A stretch of DNA of 64,000 bases from Rhinopomastus cyanomelas. Its lineage: Eukaryota; Chordata; Aves; Bucerotiformes; Rhinopomastidae. The stretch spans positions 310,001-374,000 of the forward strand of contig VXBP01007598.1 in assembly GCA_013400115.1 (NCBI GenBank), in the 5' to 3' direction. The notes below the pieces were generated by a model that saw only the letters and a program-made list of their open reading frames with translations, did no database searches and was not told where the DNA came from. A program made the position numbers and the translations under genes. Shown piece by piece: positions 48,276 through 60,160 of the stretch. How positions within the stretch are numbered: the first letter of the stretch is position 1; each line of letters starts with the position of its first letter.

Positions 48276-50434
48276 CCAAACACACATTTCCATTTAGCTA
48301 CTTCAGGAACAGCATCAGTGGCTGAAACACATCACCACCATAGCAAGACCTCTGTAATACTCTAAGAAAAACAATAAAATAACTTCACCTGAAAATTTGC
48401 ATTTAAGTGGTTCAATTTAACTCCTTCTTTCAGCAAGTCTTAGTCTGTTTCTAACAGTTTCATAGGACAGCTTTAGTTCAAGTTAGAGCAATGCTTACAG
48501 CCTTCTAAGTTAACAATTTGGTCACCAGCTCGTGATCCCAGTGACTTTCAGCTGTTGGACTGAGTATTTATACTTGAAACAACTGACGTATTTCCATCTG
48601 GTCTTCATGACAAGAGGATGACTCTGTAGAATGGCAACTGACTACTGCTTCCAAACAAAACTCAGGGAAGAGGAAAGGGAAACTGCTGAGCTGGACTGCC
48701 CTTGACCCATGACAGACAACTCAGCTGCCACCTATGTTTTGGTCATCTGAGAAGCTGTAGAAAGTATATCTGAAACAAGACACCCTATTCAGCTGAAGCT
48801 CAATGTAGTCCATGGATTTTTTTCCCTTCCTGGAAAGATTTGGCTTGAGAAGGGGGAAGGCAAAAGACAAGAGTGATGGGCAAAATTCCAAGAAAAGCAC
48901 ATTTCCATAGATAAGATTGATTTCCCAGCTGGAAAATCTAAATTTGGAAGAAGGCAACTCCAGAAGTCAAAATATACATGCAGGGTTTGACCATGCTCAC
49001 TACAGGTTTACATGGGGCAAATGCAGACACAAAATTAGCTTCATTCCAGAGTACAAAGGCAGGCTAAGAGAGAAGGGAAGACAAGGAGGGCTGGGAAGAC
49101 AGGAAAAAAAAAAAACATTTTCTGCCAGATACCTTATACAGGGACCACGGGAGGATTCAGGAAGGCCAAAGTTAGAAAATAAAGCAAAAAAGTTGACATT
49201 GGCAATGACTGATACAGTGTTTTGTTGGAGGGGGAGGAATGATAACACTTCCTGAACAGGTAAGAAGCAAAAACAATTACCATTCCCACACAGGAATAAG
49301 AAAAACTGTTTTCATTGCTTAACACACAAATGTAAGGGACCAATTACAAAATACAGGACAGCACTCAAATAGATGCACTGCAATTTAAAGCAACTGTGAA
49401 GATTTGTTCTACACAGTAGTTAACATCCCATTATTTACATGTGTACTGTACAGGGAACTTCCAAGCACAAATGCATTCTGAGCTAGAACTCCTCTGGAAC
49501 CTTGCACTTGCTGCAAACACAAGATAACTACAACTTGAGAGGCCAAGATTCCTTGTTCTTTCCTTCTCAGATTTCACACTTTTTTTTGTTGCCACAACCA
49601 CTGGAAAGTACTAAACATTCAAGCAGGTGGTCTAAAAAACCAAACGGAAAAAAAACCATAGTAAACACATGCACGCTTCCCTAGAGAAAGCCTGAGTATT
49701 AAAGACAGCTTTTTATGCAGTACTTAAGGTACAGACAACGCACAATCTATTAAGGCACCACGGCATTTAAGACTTCATCACAGTGGCTCTTAAACTTTAT
49801 TTCTCTTTGTTTCTGGTAAATACTCAATCTCTCATATACATTCAAGTTTGTGTAATGAGATGAGCAAAAGAAATCACACCATCACCTGAACTGGCTCACA
49901 GCTGCCATCAAGTGACTAAAAAATTCAAATACCCAGTGTAATTTTCTTTTTTCCTCCCAGGTACAGATAACCTGAAAGGCATTCTCCTCTTGAGCTGCTT
50001 GTCTGCAGAGAAAAGCTCAAGACAGACATAAAGGAAGTGGAGAAAACTACAGAACAAACATTTTAAAAGTAAACTTATTTTTCTGTCAAATGTTTCTGCA
50101 GTTGATCCATTTTCAGCACACTGTTCCTAGCAAACCTAATAACTCACTAAGACCCCAATCACGATAAATGCAACTAATAAAACCATGGTCTCAAAGGCCA
50201 TTCTGAACGCTGTCGATCTCTTTTACATCCAAAGAGAGCAATACAAGGTAGCATGCTAGGAGTCATTTTGCTAATCATATGCAGAAATCAGAATACTTGA
50301 GAAGTACCATCTCTGACAATCCAGAGAACTGCTGCCCAAATACTGCCAATAGATGAACCAGATGATTTCAAGAATCATCATCTCCTGCACAATGAGTACA
50401 AGAAATGGCATCCCCTGCTTGAGAAGAGACAGAC

Positions 50435-50583
50435 TTCAACAGTGGCGTCTCCTTCTGTGGAGATGTTTAAGGCCCGACCAGATGTGTTCCTGGGCGAACT
50501 GGTCTAGGTGATCCTGCTGTGGCAGGGGGATTGGACTAGATGATCTTTTGAGGTCCCTTCCAATCCCTAATGATTCTGTGATT
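50435..50583 (+). repeat. CR1 LINE 3' end
   Basis: TGTGGAGATGTTTAAGGCCC, GATTGGACTAGATGATCTTT and a CCAATCCCTAATGATTCTGT terminus. Nearly identical over its end to the copy at 40180-40269, so both are probably the same young subfamily. Confidence 0.9.
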
Positions 50584-51093
50584 ACAAGCAGCTTCCACAA
50601 ACACTTATGAAAAGCCAGTATAAAATCTAAGTCTCATTCATTAGGGCAAGAATTGCAAAAAACTTTCAAATGTCTAATGTTAGATAAGATTTCAGCTACT
50701 CAAATAAATCCATTTTCAAGCAGCACTACAGATCCTGCTCCTTAGAATAGGAATTGTTTAAAGTGCCCTGAAACTTGTTTTTCCAGAGCTGGTGTAAACC
50801 ATGCTCTGGTCATTTTAAAACCATGGAATCATTACCTGAAGTTTTAAGAGTCAAAAACCGTAACTGTATATCATACTAAAAATCCTGTGTGATCTGTAAA
50901 GAGGAAGTCTTCTACCCAGCTGCTCAAACTTGCATATTCTCTTATAAACCAAACGTTACAGCCTTTATATAGTGAAATAAGCTGGAACGTACAGACTGAA
51001 ACAGACAAATGGACAACTTTCACTTCAATTCTGCCATGATTTAGAGGCACCCATTAGCAATCACAAAAAAAAAGGCTGCTATTCTTTACAGGA

Positions 51094-51151
51094 AATTAGT
51101 ATCTGAAGAGATGCCTGACATGAATTAGTTTCTGAAGAGATGCCTGACATG
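51094..51151. repeat. 29-bp tandem duplication in intron 1
   Basis: Two adjacent 29-bp copies (51094-51122 and 51123-51151) starting AATTAGT and ending GCCTGACATG differ at one base. A recent local duplication. Confidence 0.9.
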
Positions 51152-54100
51152 AAGCATCAATGCTGGCGCTACTAATCACGAACTTTGCCACATGCAGGAC
51201 AGGGAACTTGGGTGACAGTAAAAGCTGTACTGTTTAACAAGGTGCTGGCATGAAATAATACATGAAAACATTTGTCAATCAATAAGAAAAAGAACATGTG
51301 GCCCAGAGGGATGCTGCTAACCAAAACACACTGAAATGACACTGTGCCACCCACTCCATCTATAGAGACTAACACAGATCTATTACTGCTTTGTTTCATT
51401 ACTCTGTTAGAAAATTCTCAAAGGATGTCTCCAGGGAGTTTCATCAGGTGGGGTTTTTTCTCTCCTTTAAAACAAAGTTTATATCCTGGTAATTTTTCCC
51501 ATAGTCCTCAAATGTTTGGTTACAAAGTTAAGTGTTTCTATGTTGAAGCACAATAGTCCAAAACAAATCTCACAGAAGAGAATTAATTTTGCAACTCGCA
51601 AATCCACATAAACCGACACATAAGAACCTGTTAACTTCCCTAAGAAATGTCTTACTTTCAGAATGTATTTCTGATTATATTTATTGCCTCACAACCAGCC
51701 AGTCACAAATTGAACCACAACCGTCTACAAAAGTGATATCCCTTTGAGGTAAGATTATTTTCCTAAGTAAAAGTCTCCTAACAGCTGCAGCTCCAGAATG
51801 AATCTTTAAAGCTCCTCTTCTCTCTTTCAGGGTCACCTTTGTAAACTCTGAGGGAGCCTGACCACTGTTTATACTTCTGCAGGTAATTAGTCTGGCTCCT
51901 CTCCCACGTCATTTGTCAAGTTGTCAGTTGTATCAATTACAACACACTCAGGAATATGGCCAGGTTTTGTTCTCTAGCCAGAGGAGAAATTTTCATATCA
52001 GAGACCAGAAACAAGTAACAGTAACTTGTTCTACCCTACAACATATACATAGGGTTGGACCCTACAACCAATAGGTAAAGTCTGACCTTACTGCACAAAA
52101 TTTCAGGCTCTCTGTGTGTGCACAGTAGAACATACTTGGAAATCCAGTGCAACCTCAAAGTGCTGTAACACTTAGGGGCTTTCAGTATTTTGGAACTTAC
52201 AGAAAGCTGAGAACACCAAAGAGCTAAAAAGCACAGAATGACATATGATAATTGTCACAAACCCCTATTACTCTACAGTTATGACAACTACACACCTGAC
52301 ATATGTACTTATATATATTTTAAACATTGACATGAAGTACATGGTATGCATGGGAATCACTGTGCTGAATTAGGCTTTATATTTTATAAAATTTTTACTG
52401 AAAGATAGTTTAAAAGATTCAGAATCATAGTACAGTTAGAGCTTTTGGGAACTGTATTTGTTTCAGGATTTTTTCTGCTCCTTCAGAACTAGCACATTAT
52501 AACATTTTTCCCATGGCACTTGAGAGAAATTCCAGGTCCAGACTCCTCCACAGTTTCTCACTGCATTAAGGTTTCTATCTGGTTATCCATTTTGCTTTAA
52601 CGTAGCTATACAACTCTGCATCAGAAACTAGCATCTTTACAGTCAGGCCTCCCAGTGAGCAATATGCAAACAGCTTTCAAAAAAACCAAAACAAAACACT
52701 ACTACAGGATGCCACAGTTATGTGATACAAGACCTTTTTTGGTCAGCAGACTTGAGCATGATGCAGCTTCTGAAGCGTTCCCAGCCCAGCCAATCCAGAA
52801 ACCAAAGAGATCTTTGAGAATTACACTTGGACTTCAGTAAGCTGATATTTATCATCATGAGCCTGCAGTGGAATCTATACTCCAGAGTATATAAACTACA
52901 TTCCACTGTTGTCTGCTGACCTAAAAAAGCAGCATTAGACAGCTTTAAGTCTACAAGACAAAAGATATGCGCAGTACAATCTAAAGTATCACTAAAAAGG
53001 AAGAGATATGTTCTAACTTAAAACTTGCAGTACAGGATGTTGCTTGTCAAGTTTCTATACCTTGTTATGCTCAGAAAACTTCTGACATATGGAAATATTT
53101 AGCACCTCACTAGTTCCTGCAATAAAGCAACAACCAGTTGCATTATCACTTTTACCAGAGGGCAATACAAAATCCCAGAGCTCACATTTGGTTATGACAC
53201 TGTGTTTTTCTCAAGTGCTTTTTCTCATTGCTACTGCCTACAGAAAATTTAAAAAAAAAGCAATTTTTAAGTTGAAGCAGTTGTACACTACAGTTGGTCT
53301 ATATAGTTAACAGTCTGCACATAGTTAACAGAATTGCATGCATGTAGTCAACAATGATTTGCTACTCAGGTGACTTATTACGAAAGGTAACTACATTCAC
53401 ATTCAGCTAAGTATAGCAAGCACAACTGTCACATGTCAAACTCATTCCTTAGCCTCAGAAGCTCCATCTCTAGAAGGGACAGCCCTCAAAATCCTTTTCC
53501 CCTTCAGCAGCTGATGTGTTAAGCACAATAACCTGACTAATGCTGCACTGAATCCAGAGCAAGACTGGCAAAGTGACGTATCAGCAAGACGATGCATTAA
53601 TGAACTGCAACTGCTGACCCACCAATCTACCCTTTTGGTCAATGAGATACAAAGGACAAGAACAAAATGGAACATACCAGACAAGCGGAGCAGTTCTCCC
53701 ATGCAGTTTACCAGGACTGTTTCTGTAACTAATGTAACTATCTTTCTACATCCAACTTCCGTTAAGAGAAGACTGTGTCCAAAATGATAAACATTAAAAT
53801 GCCTGACAAATCAAAACTTGATATGGAGGTACGTTTGGCTCCTGTTTTCATCAAGAACACTTCCATATCCTGAAAAGTTGCTAACTTGAATAACATAACC
53901 CAGAGCACCATTTCTAGACACAAGATTTTGCAGTCCAGAAAGTAACTGCACCACCCTGTATTGTTCTGTAAACTGGAATTTAAATTAAAGCCTTGATTTA
54001 AAACCAACTCAAACAGTAACAGTGATTCAAAGGATGAGAAACTATGCTGAAGATTTGGCTTACACAGGCAACTATTTGACTGTTGCTTACCTCTGGCACA

Positions 54101-54663
54101 AGAATTTAATTTGCCTAGACAAACTTAATACAACAGGAAAATGTATCACATTCTAGCCAGCATTACCCAAACTGTACAAAGGTGGCAAAAGACTCGCTGC
54201 TCAGAAATTTTAGATGACTAACCAGTGACACAATTATATTTTAACTTAACTCTTCCTGTGTAAAACTTTTGCCAACTTCTACCAAGTTAAAAGGCCTTAA
54301 AGCAGTAACCCTAACTTCTGATGAGATGTGCTAATGACAACAGTAGGAGGCACACTCGGCCGAGAATAACTAGAGCAGAAATGAATACATACAATGGGAA
54401 TAAAAGTATTTGAAGAATAATAAAACACTGACAATTTCCTTGCAGCAACTGAAGCTGAGTACTGGATCTAGGAAGTTATTGCTGAGCTCTTCGCAGTTCC
54501 TCTATGCTCACAGCAGAGCAGACATTTCACATTTAAGTACCTGCATCCAATATTTAAACTGGGTTCAGTTACAGTTTGCTTCATACACAAGCCAGGGTAA
54601 ACTAGGCTAGCTCACCAATCACATCTTTGTTAGGATTTTGTCACATCTGTCAGCAACCTTGAA

Positions 54664-55270
54664 ATCACAGAATCACAGACCATTAGGGATTGGAAGGGTC
54701 CTCAAAAGGTCATCTAGTCCAATCCCCCTGACACAGCAGGATCACCTAGAGCAAGTCACACAGGAACACATCCAGGCGGGTTTTAAACATCTCCAGTGAA
54801 GGAGACTCCACAAGTCCCCTGGGCAGCCTGTTCCAGTGCTCTGTCACCCTCACTGGGAAGAAGTTCCTTCTCATATTGATGTGGCACTTCCTATGTTCCA
54901 GCTTACAACCATTGCCCCTTGTCCTATCATCAGATGATAGGACTGAAAAGGGCCTGGCTCCATCCTCCTGACACCCACCCCTCACATATTTATAGACATG
55001 TCACCCCTCAGTCTCCTCCAAGCTAAAGAGACCCAGCGCTCTCAGCCTCTCCTCATAAGGAATGTGCTCTCATTGTCCTCACTGCTCTACGCTGGACTCC
55101 CTGCAGCAGCTCCACATCCCTCTTGAACTGAGGGGCCCAGAACTGGACACAATACCACAGATGTGGTCTCACTAGTGCAGAGCAGAGGGGGAGAACCACC
55201 TCTCTTGATCTGCTAACCACCTCCTTTCTGATCCACCCACAAAAGCCAATACTAGATTCCTTCAAGTTTT
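54664..55270 (-). repeat. CR1 LINE with C-terminal reverse transcriptase remnant
   Basis: On the minus strand one frame carries LVRPHLWYCVQFWAPQFKRD and another ends VTEHWNRLPRGLVESPSLEM...FLCDLL, the C-terminal signature of CR1 reverse transcriptase, followed by the 3' untranslated end (plus strand ATTAGGGATTGGAAGGGTCC). Frame changes and 5' truncation make it non-functional. Confidence 0.92.
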
Positions 55271-58147
55271 CCTATCTTTCACTAAAGTCTTGTTCAGAAC
55301 CTCCTTTGCTAAGATACTCAGAACACCACTTGGTCACCTACTGAATTTGAGCTCTTTAGCTCCTCCGCAGTTCATTACATCAAGCTTAAGGTGCTTTGAA
55401 AGGCAGTTCAAGAGCCTTCTTAAGGGCATGGAGCAAATTTCTAGAGAGTATCGTGGGAACTCAAGTTTCATTTGCTAAACAGCATCCAAACGCCTCTTGA
55501 AAGGCAGATTTTATACCTCATCACTGCAGAACAAGCACAAAGAAGTATTAAGTATAGTTCCACTATTCAGCATTAAAGACACTCTGTCAGAGACTGTCAC
55601 AAAGTATCATGTGCTGCCCTTGATCCACAAGTTTCCCACTACTGAATTTGCTCTTAAACACTGTAGTTTAGCTGAGCTAAAAGCAGCCAACATCACACTT
55701 CTTTCCAAACTGGAACACTAGGTGTGCCAGAAAGGTCTTATAGACCCAGGGACTCTGCTAAGGTACAAAGTGTTCTTGTCCCATTGTATTATACAACTTG
55801 CAGTTAAGAAGTGTAATACACCTTTACCAGCTTCAGACAAGCCTCAAGGAGGTACAACTCAGTCTACATAACCAAGTTAAGCAAGCAGCCTCATGAAAGC
55901 AGCACTAGACTGTTCAGAAGACTCTTTAGAGTTGTGACACTTGGGATGCCCATACATGCTAGGAAGACTACAAAGAAGATCTCTGCTGTTGCTAAGGAAC
56001 GCTATTCCAAAGACCATTAAAAGCAACCATCAGTTAGTTGTGGTTTGTTTAACGTAGCACAGAACAAATCCATCATACACATTTCCCTAATAGAAGAGTT
56101 ATGCTTTGAAAGTTCACCAGTTCTCAAACCATGGCCATTTGAGAAGACCAAAGGCATCTAAGTTTCAGTCCGTCTTTGTGATTTCTGATCTTACACAAAT
56201 CACAAAACCAAGTATCACTAGGCTGTCAGCAATTATTATCTTTTCCTAGAGAAAGAAAACTATGTGCGTATCATACCAACAAATACAAAGTTCTTCCTTT
56301 TATTTCTAGACAGAAATAATACAACATGACAACGTTAAAACGCTCTATTAGATTTAGCTAGTCTAGGTCCTTTAACAAATGCTACTTAAAGCTATAAAAC
56401 TTGCATTTTCAAGCTTTTAATTTTGTACAGACTCGTTATGACAAAAAAACTGCGACTTTCAGAATCCACAAGGCACTCCTCCAAGCAAAACACCAAATAT
56501 CTCCTCCTTACAAGCATTTCCATTCACACTTTTTTGCAATGTCACTTTAAAAACTCATTACATTCTTCAATCAATTGAAAGCTCAGCAACATGCCCTTCA
56601 TAAATAAGCTTTATTAAATTACTTGACAGTTCCTCTTCAGATAGCTTGTCCACAATTGATAATTAAGACACTTCAACAGAGGTAACGCTTGAGAAAACTG
56701 ACTGATGCGAAGCTGACATTAATTTCTGATCAGTAAAGATGTGAAAATTAAAACAGATTCCAGGGGTCCGCAAAGGTTTAAACTGCAATTAAAAGTTATA
56801 TAATTTTGGAGGACTGTTAACTTCCTCTCAGTTCAAGCTACACATGAAAAGTTTAAGCAAAGCCCAACACTGGATCACTTTTTTCATTTAAAATTAATGC
56901 TCAGAAAGCACACAGAACGCAGAGGAGTGGGGCACACTAAAGGGTCACAAAACTGGAAGCTTACTTCCAGTCAGTAAGCATAGAATAATGGCAATAACAT
57001 AAGGAACCAAGACACTGCTAGAATACTTGAGCAATCATCCAAAAGTCAACGCAAATACAAGTCAAGTCTCTTATTTTCTCAATTTGTCTGGAATAAATAT
57101 AAAACTGCTTTTGAGGGGAAGAAAGTTTTGGTGCCTCCATCTATTAGTGCTATCCATCATTTATGAACAGCTAACTGCTTAAAAACCCACAAAGACTTCT
57201 GGGATTTTTGACCCAATGTTCTTTTGTCTGCCCTAAAGGAACATACACAATAATAAAGCCAAACTAGATGAAACCCTCTGTGAATTGCACCAAGATCCAA
57301 TGCTATAAAAAGAGCAGTATCCTTTTAACTTCATGCTTTAAAACAAACTAGTACACCAAGTATTTGTTCCTGGTACTCTAAGCTCTTCCCACTTCTGTAA
57401 AGGTTGTTGCACAGCAACCTGTGTCTCAGTTGTACAAGCTGTGACTCGTGTGGAACTAAAGGTGTTCTTGCAATAGTCTGACTGGGCTTCTACAGAACTC
57501 TGGCTCAGTCCAGTTTAATCCACCATTTTAAGAAGTTAAATGTTACAATTTCTTTAAAACCTTCAGAAAGGAGACAACTGTGAATCCAGAATGAAAAAAC
57601 TGCTTTGCAAAAACTAAATGATGCGATGCACTACAAGCCTTTGTGTATATTCCGGAGCTACATCCTACAAGAAACCATTGTCACAGACACAAATTGTCTG
57701 TGAAGATAACAAGTTACAGTTGTTGTGGTGTTGGTTTTTTTTTCCCCCCCCCGAGAACAAATTTTGAAAAAGCAATGCTAGCTCAAGCTGACATTCACTT
57801 ACTCTCCTTCAGTTTCCCCACAACTGCAAATTCTACTTCTACAATCCTCCAAGCTACCTTTGGAGGTGTAAAATGCAGGATTCCATTAAAAAAAAGCATA
57901 GTATATATTTTATGATGATGTAGCTAACAGATTCTTCACAGTATATAGAATTTAAAAAAATTAAAAGGCAAGCTGACTTCAAGGAAAAACTATACCTTTC
58001 CTCCAAAGAAGCACCTCAGTAAAGGTCTGCAGGTCCCTTTCTGAATAAAGCAGATCTCGAGCTGATGAATTTTACCTCCTTCCAGCATACAACCTAGAAC
58101 CTTAGAGTGACCATGCATTGATTAATTCCTAACTTTATCCATTTTAC

Positions 58148-58930
58148 CTGCAACTCACACCAGGCAACTTCCACAGTGGTATCCGTATCCAGTCCTTTAT
58201 ACACAGTTTTGAAAGAACCTCTTCCAATCTCGATGTCAAACTTCAGGAAGCGGCCATCCGGAGAGATGCCCACTGCCTTGGTCTCAAGCTCTTCAATGTC
58301 TTCCTGCTGTGCTCTTCGCTCCTCAAACTCCCGGCTGGCAGCTGACGTGCTGCCAGCGGCACTGACAGGGGGTAGCGCAGTTGCCTCGTCCTCCTCCTCC
58401 TCCTTGGTCAGCAGCGGGGCAGCATCCTTCGTGACAGCGGGCTCCTGAGCAGACTGTTCGAGGGGAAGCGGAGCAGGCGGCGGCGGCTGCTGCAGCAGCG
58501 AGGGGGCCGGGGCGGCGCTGACAGCAATGCAAGAGGTTCGGCTGGCACACTCGGGAGGAGAGACGAACGGAGCGGCGCTGCCTCCCGAGACAGGGGCCGA
58601 GGACGCTGCGGGCTGCAAACTGGGCAGCTCCAAGGCCGTAGCGTTGGAATCGCAGATCACGCTACGGCGGAAGAAGCGGTGCTCGGTAGCCGCCGCTCCT
58701 CGGCTGTCCTTGTCCATGGTGTGGCGACGGCGCCGGTACTCCTCGCTACGGCCTCCGCTTCCTGCTCCGCCGCCTGCTCCACTGGATCCGGAGGCACCGT
58801 GGTCGGCAGCAGCGGCTCCAAGCTTCTCCCCGACGGAGCTGTCTGAGCTGGAACCGTTCTTGGGCGGCGGCGGAGGGGGAGCGAGGAAGCGAGGAGCCGG
58901 GGTGCCGCTGTCTGCGGCGCTCCCCGACAT
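58148..58930 (-). CDS. WNK1: WNK1 exon 1: N-terminus and start of kinase domain
   Basis: This exon encodes the first 261 residues of WNK1, the cytosolic kinase that phosphorylates SPAK/OSR1 and so controls NKCC/NCC/KCC transporters. The start is the ATG at 58930 (MSGSAADSG), the first in-frame ATG; upstream codons in the frame have no ATG. The N-terminus is rich in Pro, Ala and Gly. RRRRHTMDKD (Thr71) is the Akt/SGK1 target site known in mammals. Conserved sequence resumes at EELETKAVG. The kinase begins at about residue 229 with the Gly-rich loop GRGSFKTVYKG. The catalytic lysine is Lys241 in that loop, and Cys258 (VAWCELQ) occupies the usual beta-3 lysine position, which is the defining WNK feature. 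The exon ends CAG|GTAAAA in phase 0. The mammalian internal start Met is Ile222 here. The Pro/Ala/Gly-rich part is longer than in human as I recall that sequence. Identity is very secure. Confidence 0.97.
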
Positions 58931-60160
58931 CGTGCGGCGGGGAGAGCTGCTAGGTCGAGGCGGCGGCGGGGGCAAGGCGAGGGAAAGGGCCGGTCACTGA
59001 GCGAGGAACGCGCCTGTCCGCGGCTGCCGCTGCAGCTGCAACAGAGGGTCCCAAGGGCTCCTTATGGCGGAGCTAGGAGGCGGCTGCTGGGGAGGCTGGG
59101 CCGGCGGGGTGGATCCCCGGTCAGTGTCTGCATCCATCCTGCAGCAGGGAGTCGGGCAGCGAGGCCGACATGGAGCACCAGGAACTGAGACGGGGTCGGA
59201 GATGCCGGGGGAAAGTGAGGAGGAAAATGCAAAGCACCAGGCCCAGCTGGGAGGGAGGGAAGCGGGCGGCACGGAGCAGGCCCCCGACCGGCAAGAAGCT
59301 GATGCCTCACCCGGTGGCGTTGAGGCGAGGGGAAGACGCTGCGATTATTCCCTGGCGATGGAAGGATAAAGAGGCCCAGGCCCAGGCGCCCCGCGGTGAG
59401 GGCAAGGGGCTGGGAGGCGAAACCGGCCGAGAGGCGCAGGCCCCGCACGCCGTTCCGTGGAGGAAGCTGTCGGACGCTCTGAGCGGGGGAGGCCTGGGCA
59501 GGCCCCAAACCCTAAGGACGGCGAGGAGGGGCAGGAAAAGGGGTGCCAGGGGCTCAGCCCTGCCACTGCCGCGCAGGGGCGCCCATGGCGGCCGCGGCCT
59601 CCACCTCTCACAGGCAGACACCGCCCGCGCGCGGCGGGCCCGCTCTCCCTCCAACCGCCGCAGCGGCCGCCGCCTCACTACGGAGCCGGAAACCCTCCTC
59701 CTGCTGTTTCTGCTGCTGCTTCTGCTGCCGCCGCCGCTGCCCACAGCCGCTCCTCACCGGGTGCCGCCCGCCACCGCTACAGGTGAAGCCGAGTCCAAGT
59801 GGCGTCCCGCGCCGGCTGCAGGGCGGGCAGGAGAGAGCACGAACCGCCGCCCCGCTGACGCCTGAGCGGTAAATGGCGACGGCACCCAGCAACCGACACT
59901 TGGGTTCGAAGAGGCAGCGGGGTTGGCCCGAACCCCGCCGGCCACGCCCCCTCCCTGCGCGCGCGCGCGCGCGCCCGCCTCGCAGCGGCGGCGTCTCCCG
60001 CCTGCGCCGCGCTGCCCGCGGAGCACCCCGGGAGTTGTAGTTTTCTGCGGCGGACGGCGCTCGCGGTGCTGCCCGTGGCCTCTTCCAGCGCAAGGAAGGC
60101 GGGGGCCGTGTGGAGCGGGGCAATAAGGTGTGCCCCTAGCTGCGCTTTCCAAAGCGGAGC
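58931..60160 (-). promoter_or_regulatory. WNK1: WNK1 CpG-island promoter and 5' UTR
   Basis: A dense CpG-rich block continuing from exon 1 outward, with sharp loss of CpG beyond about 60.2 kb. It holds an alternating GC run (about 59958-59974), GC boxes such as CACGCCCCCTCC at about 59944-59955, and a ZNF143-type motif at 60029-60041. It corresponds to the ubiquitous promoter of mammalian WNK1. The transcription start is not visible, so the 5' UTR length is unknown. Long open frames here on both strands (for example 59170-59865 +) reflect lack of stops in GC-rich DNA. Confidence 0.8.
60029..60041 (-). promoter_or_regulatory. ZNF143/Staf-type promoter motif
   Basis: The minus strand reads ACTACAACTCCCG, matching the promoter motif ACTAYRNNNCCCR bound by ZNF143. 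It lies about 1.1 kb upstream of the start codon at the outer edge of the CpG island, in the same orientation as WNK1. Such motifs usually sit close to a transcription start, so it may mark the start of the longest 5' UTR or of a divergent transcript. Confidence 0.55.

Larger units (their letters stand above)
37110..58147 (-). other. WNK1: WNK1 intron 1 (21 kb)
   Basis: The largest intron, carrying most of the CR1 fragments in the window, mainly between 37.9 and 55.3 kb. Deletions in intron 1 of human WNK1 raise its expression and cause hypertension, so regulatory elements are expected here. None could be singled out from the sequence alone. It also has an ATTCT-type simple repeat (about 40250-40269), a 29-bp tandem duplication (51094-51151) and adjoining T and C runs (about 57734-57752). 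Open frames at 38497-38937 (+) and 45160-45582 (-) have no support. Confidence 0.8.

Noticed and set aside
58931..58975. Upstream extension of the WNK1 frame (PPPPPRPSSSPRRT)
   Set aside because: The frame is open but its first codon is TTG, not ATG; the known N-terminus MSG starts at 58930.
59170..59865. 231-residue plus-strand open frame in the CpG island
   Set aside because: Arg/Pro/Ala-rich with no domain, and several long frames overlap it on both strands; stop codons are scarce in such GC-rich DNA.
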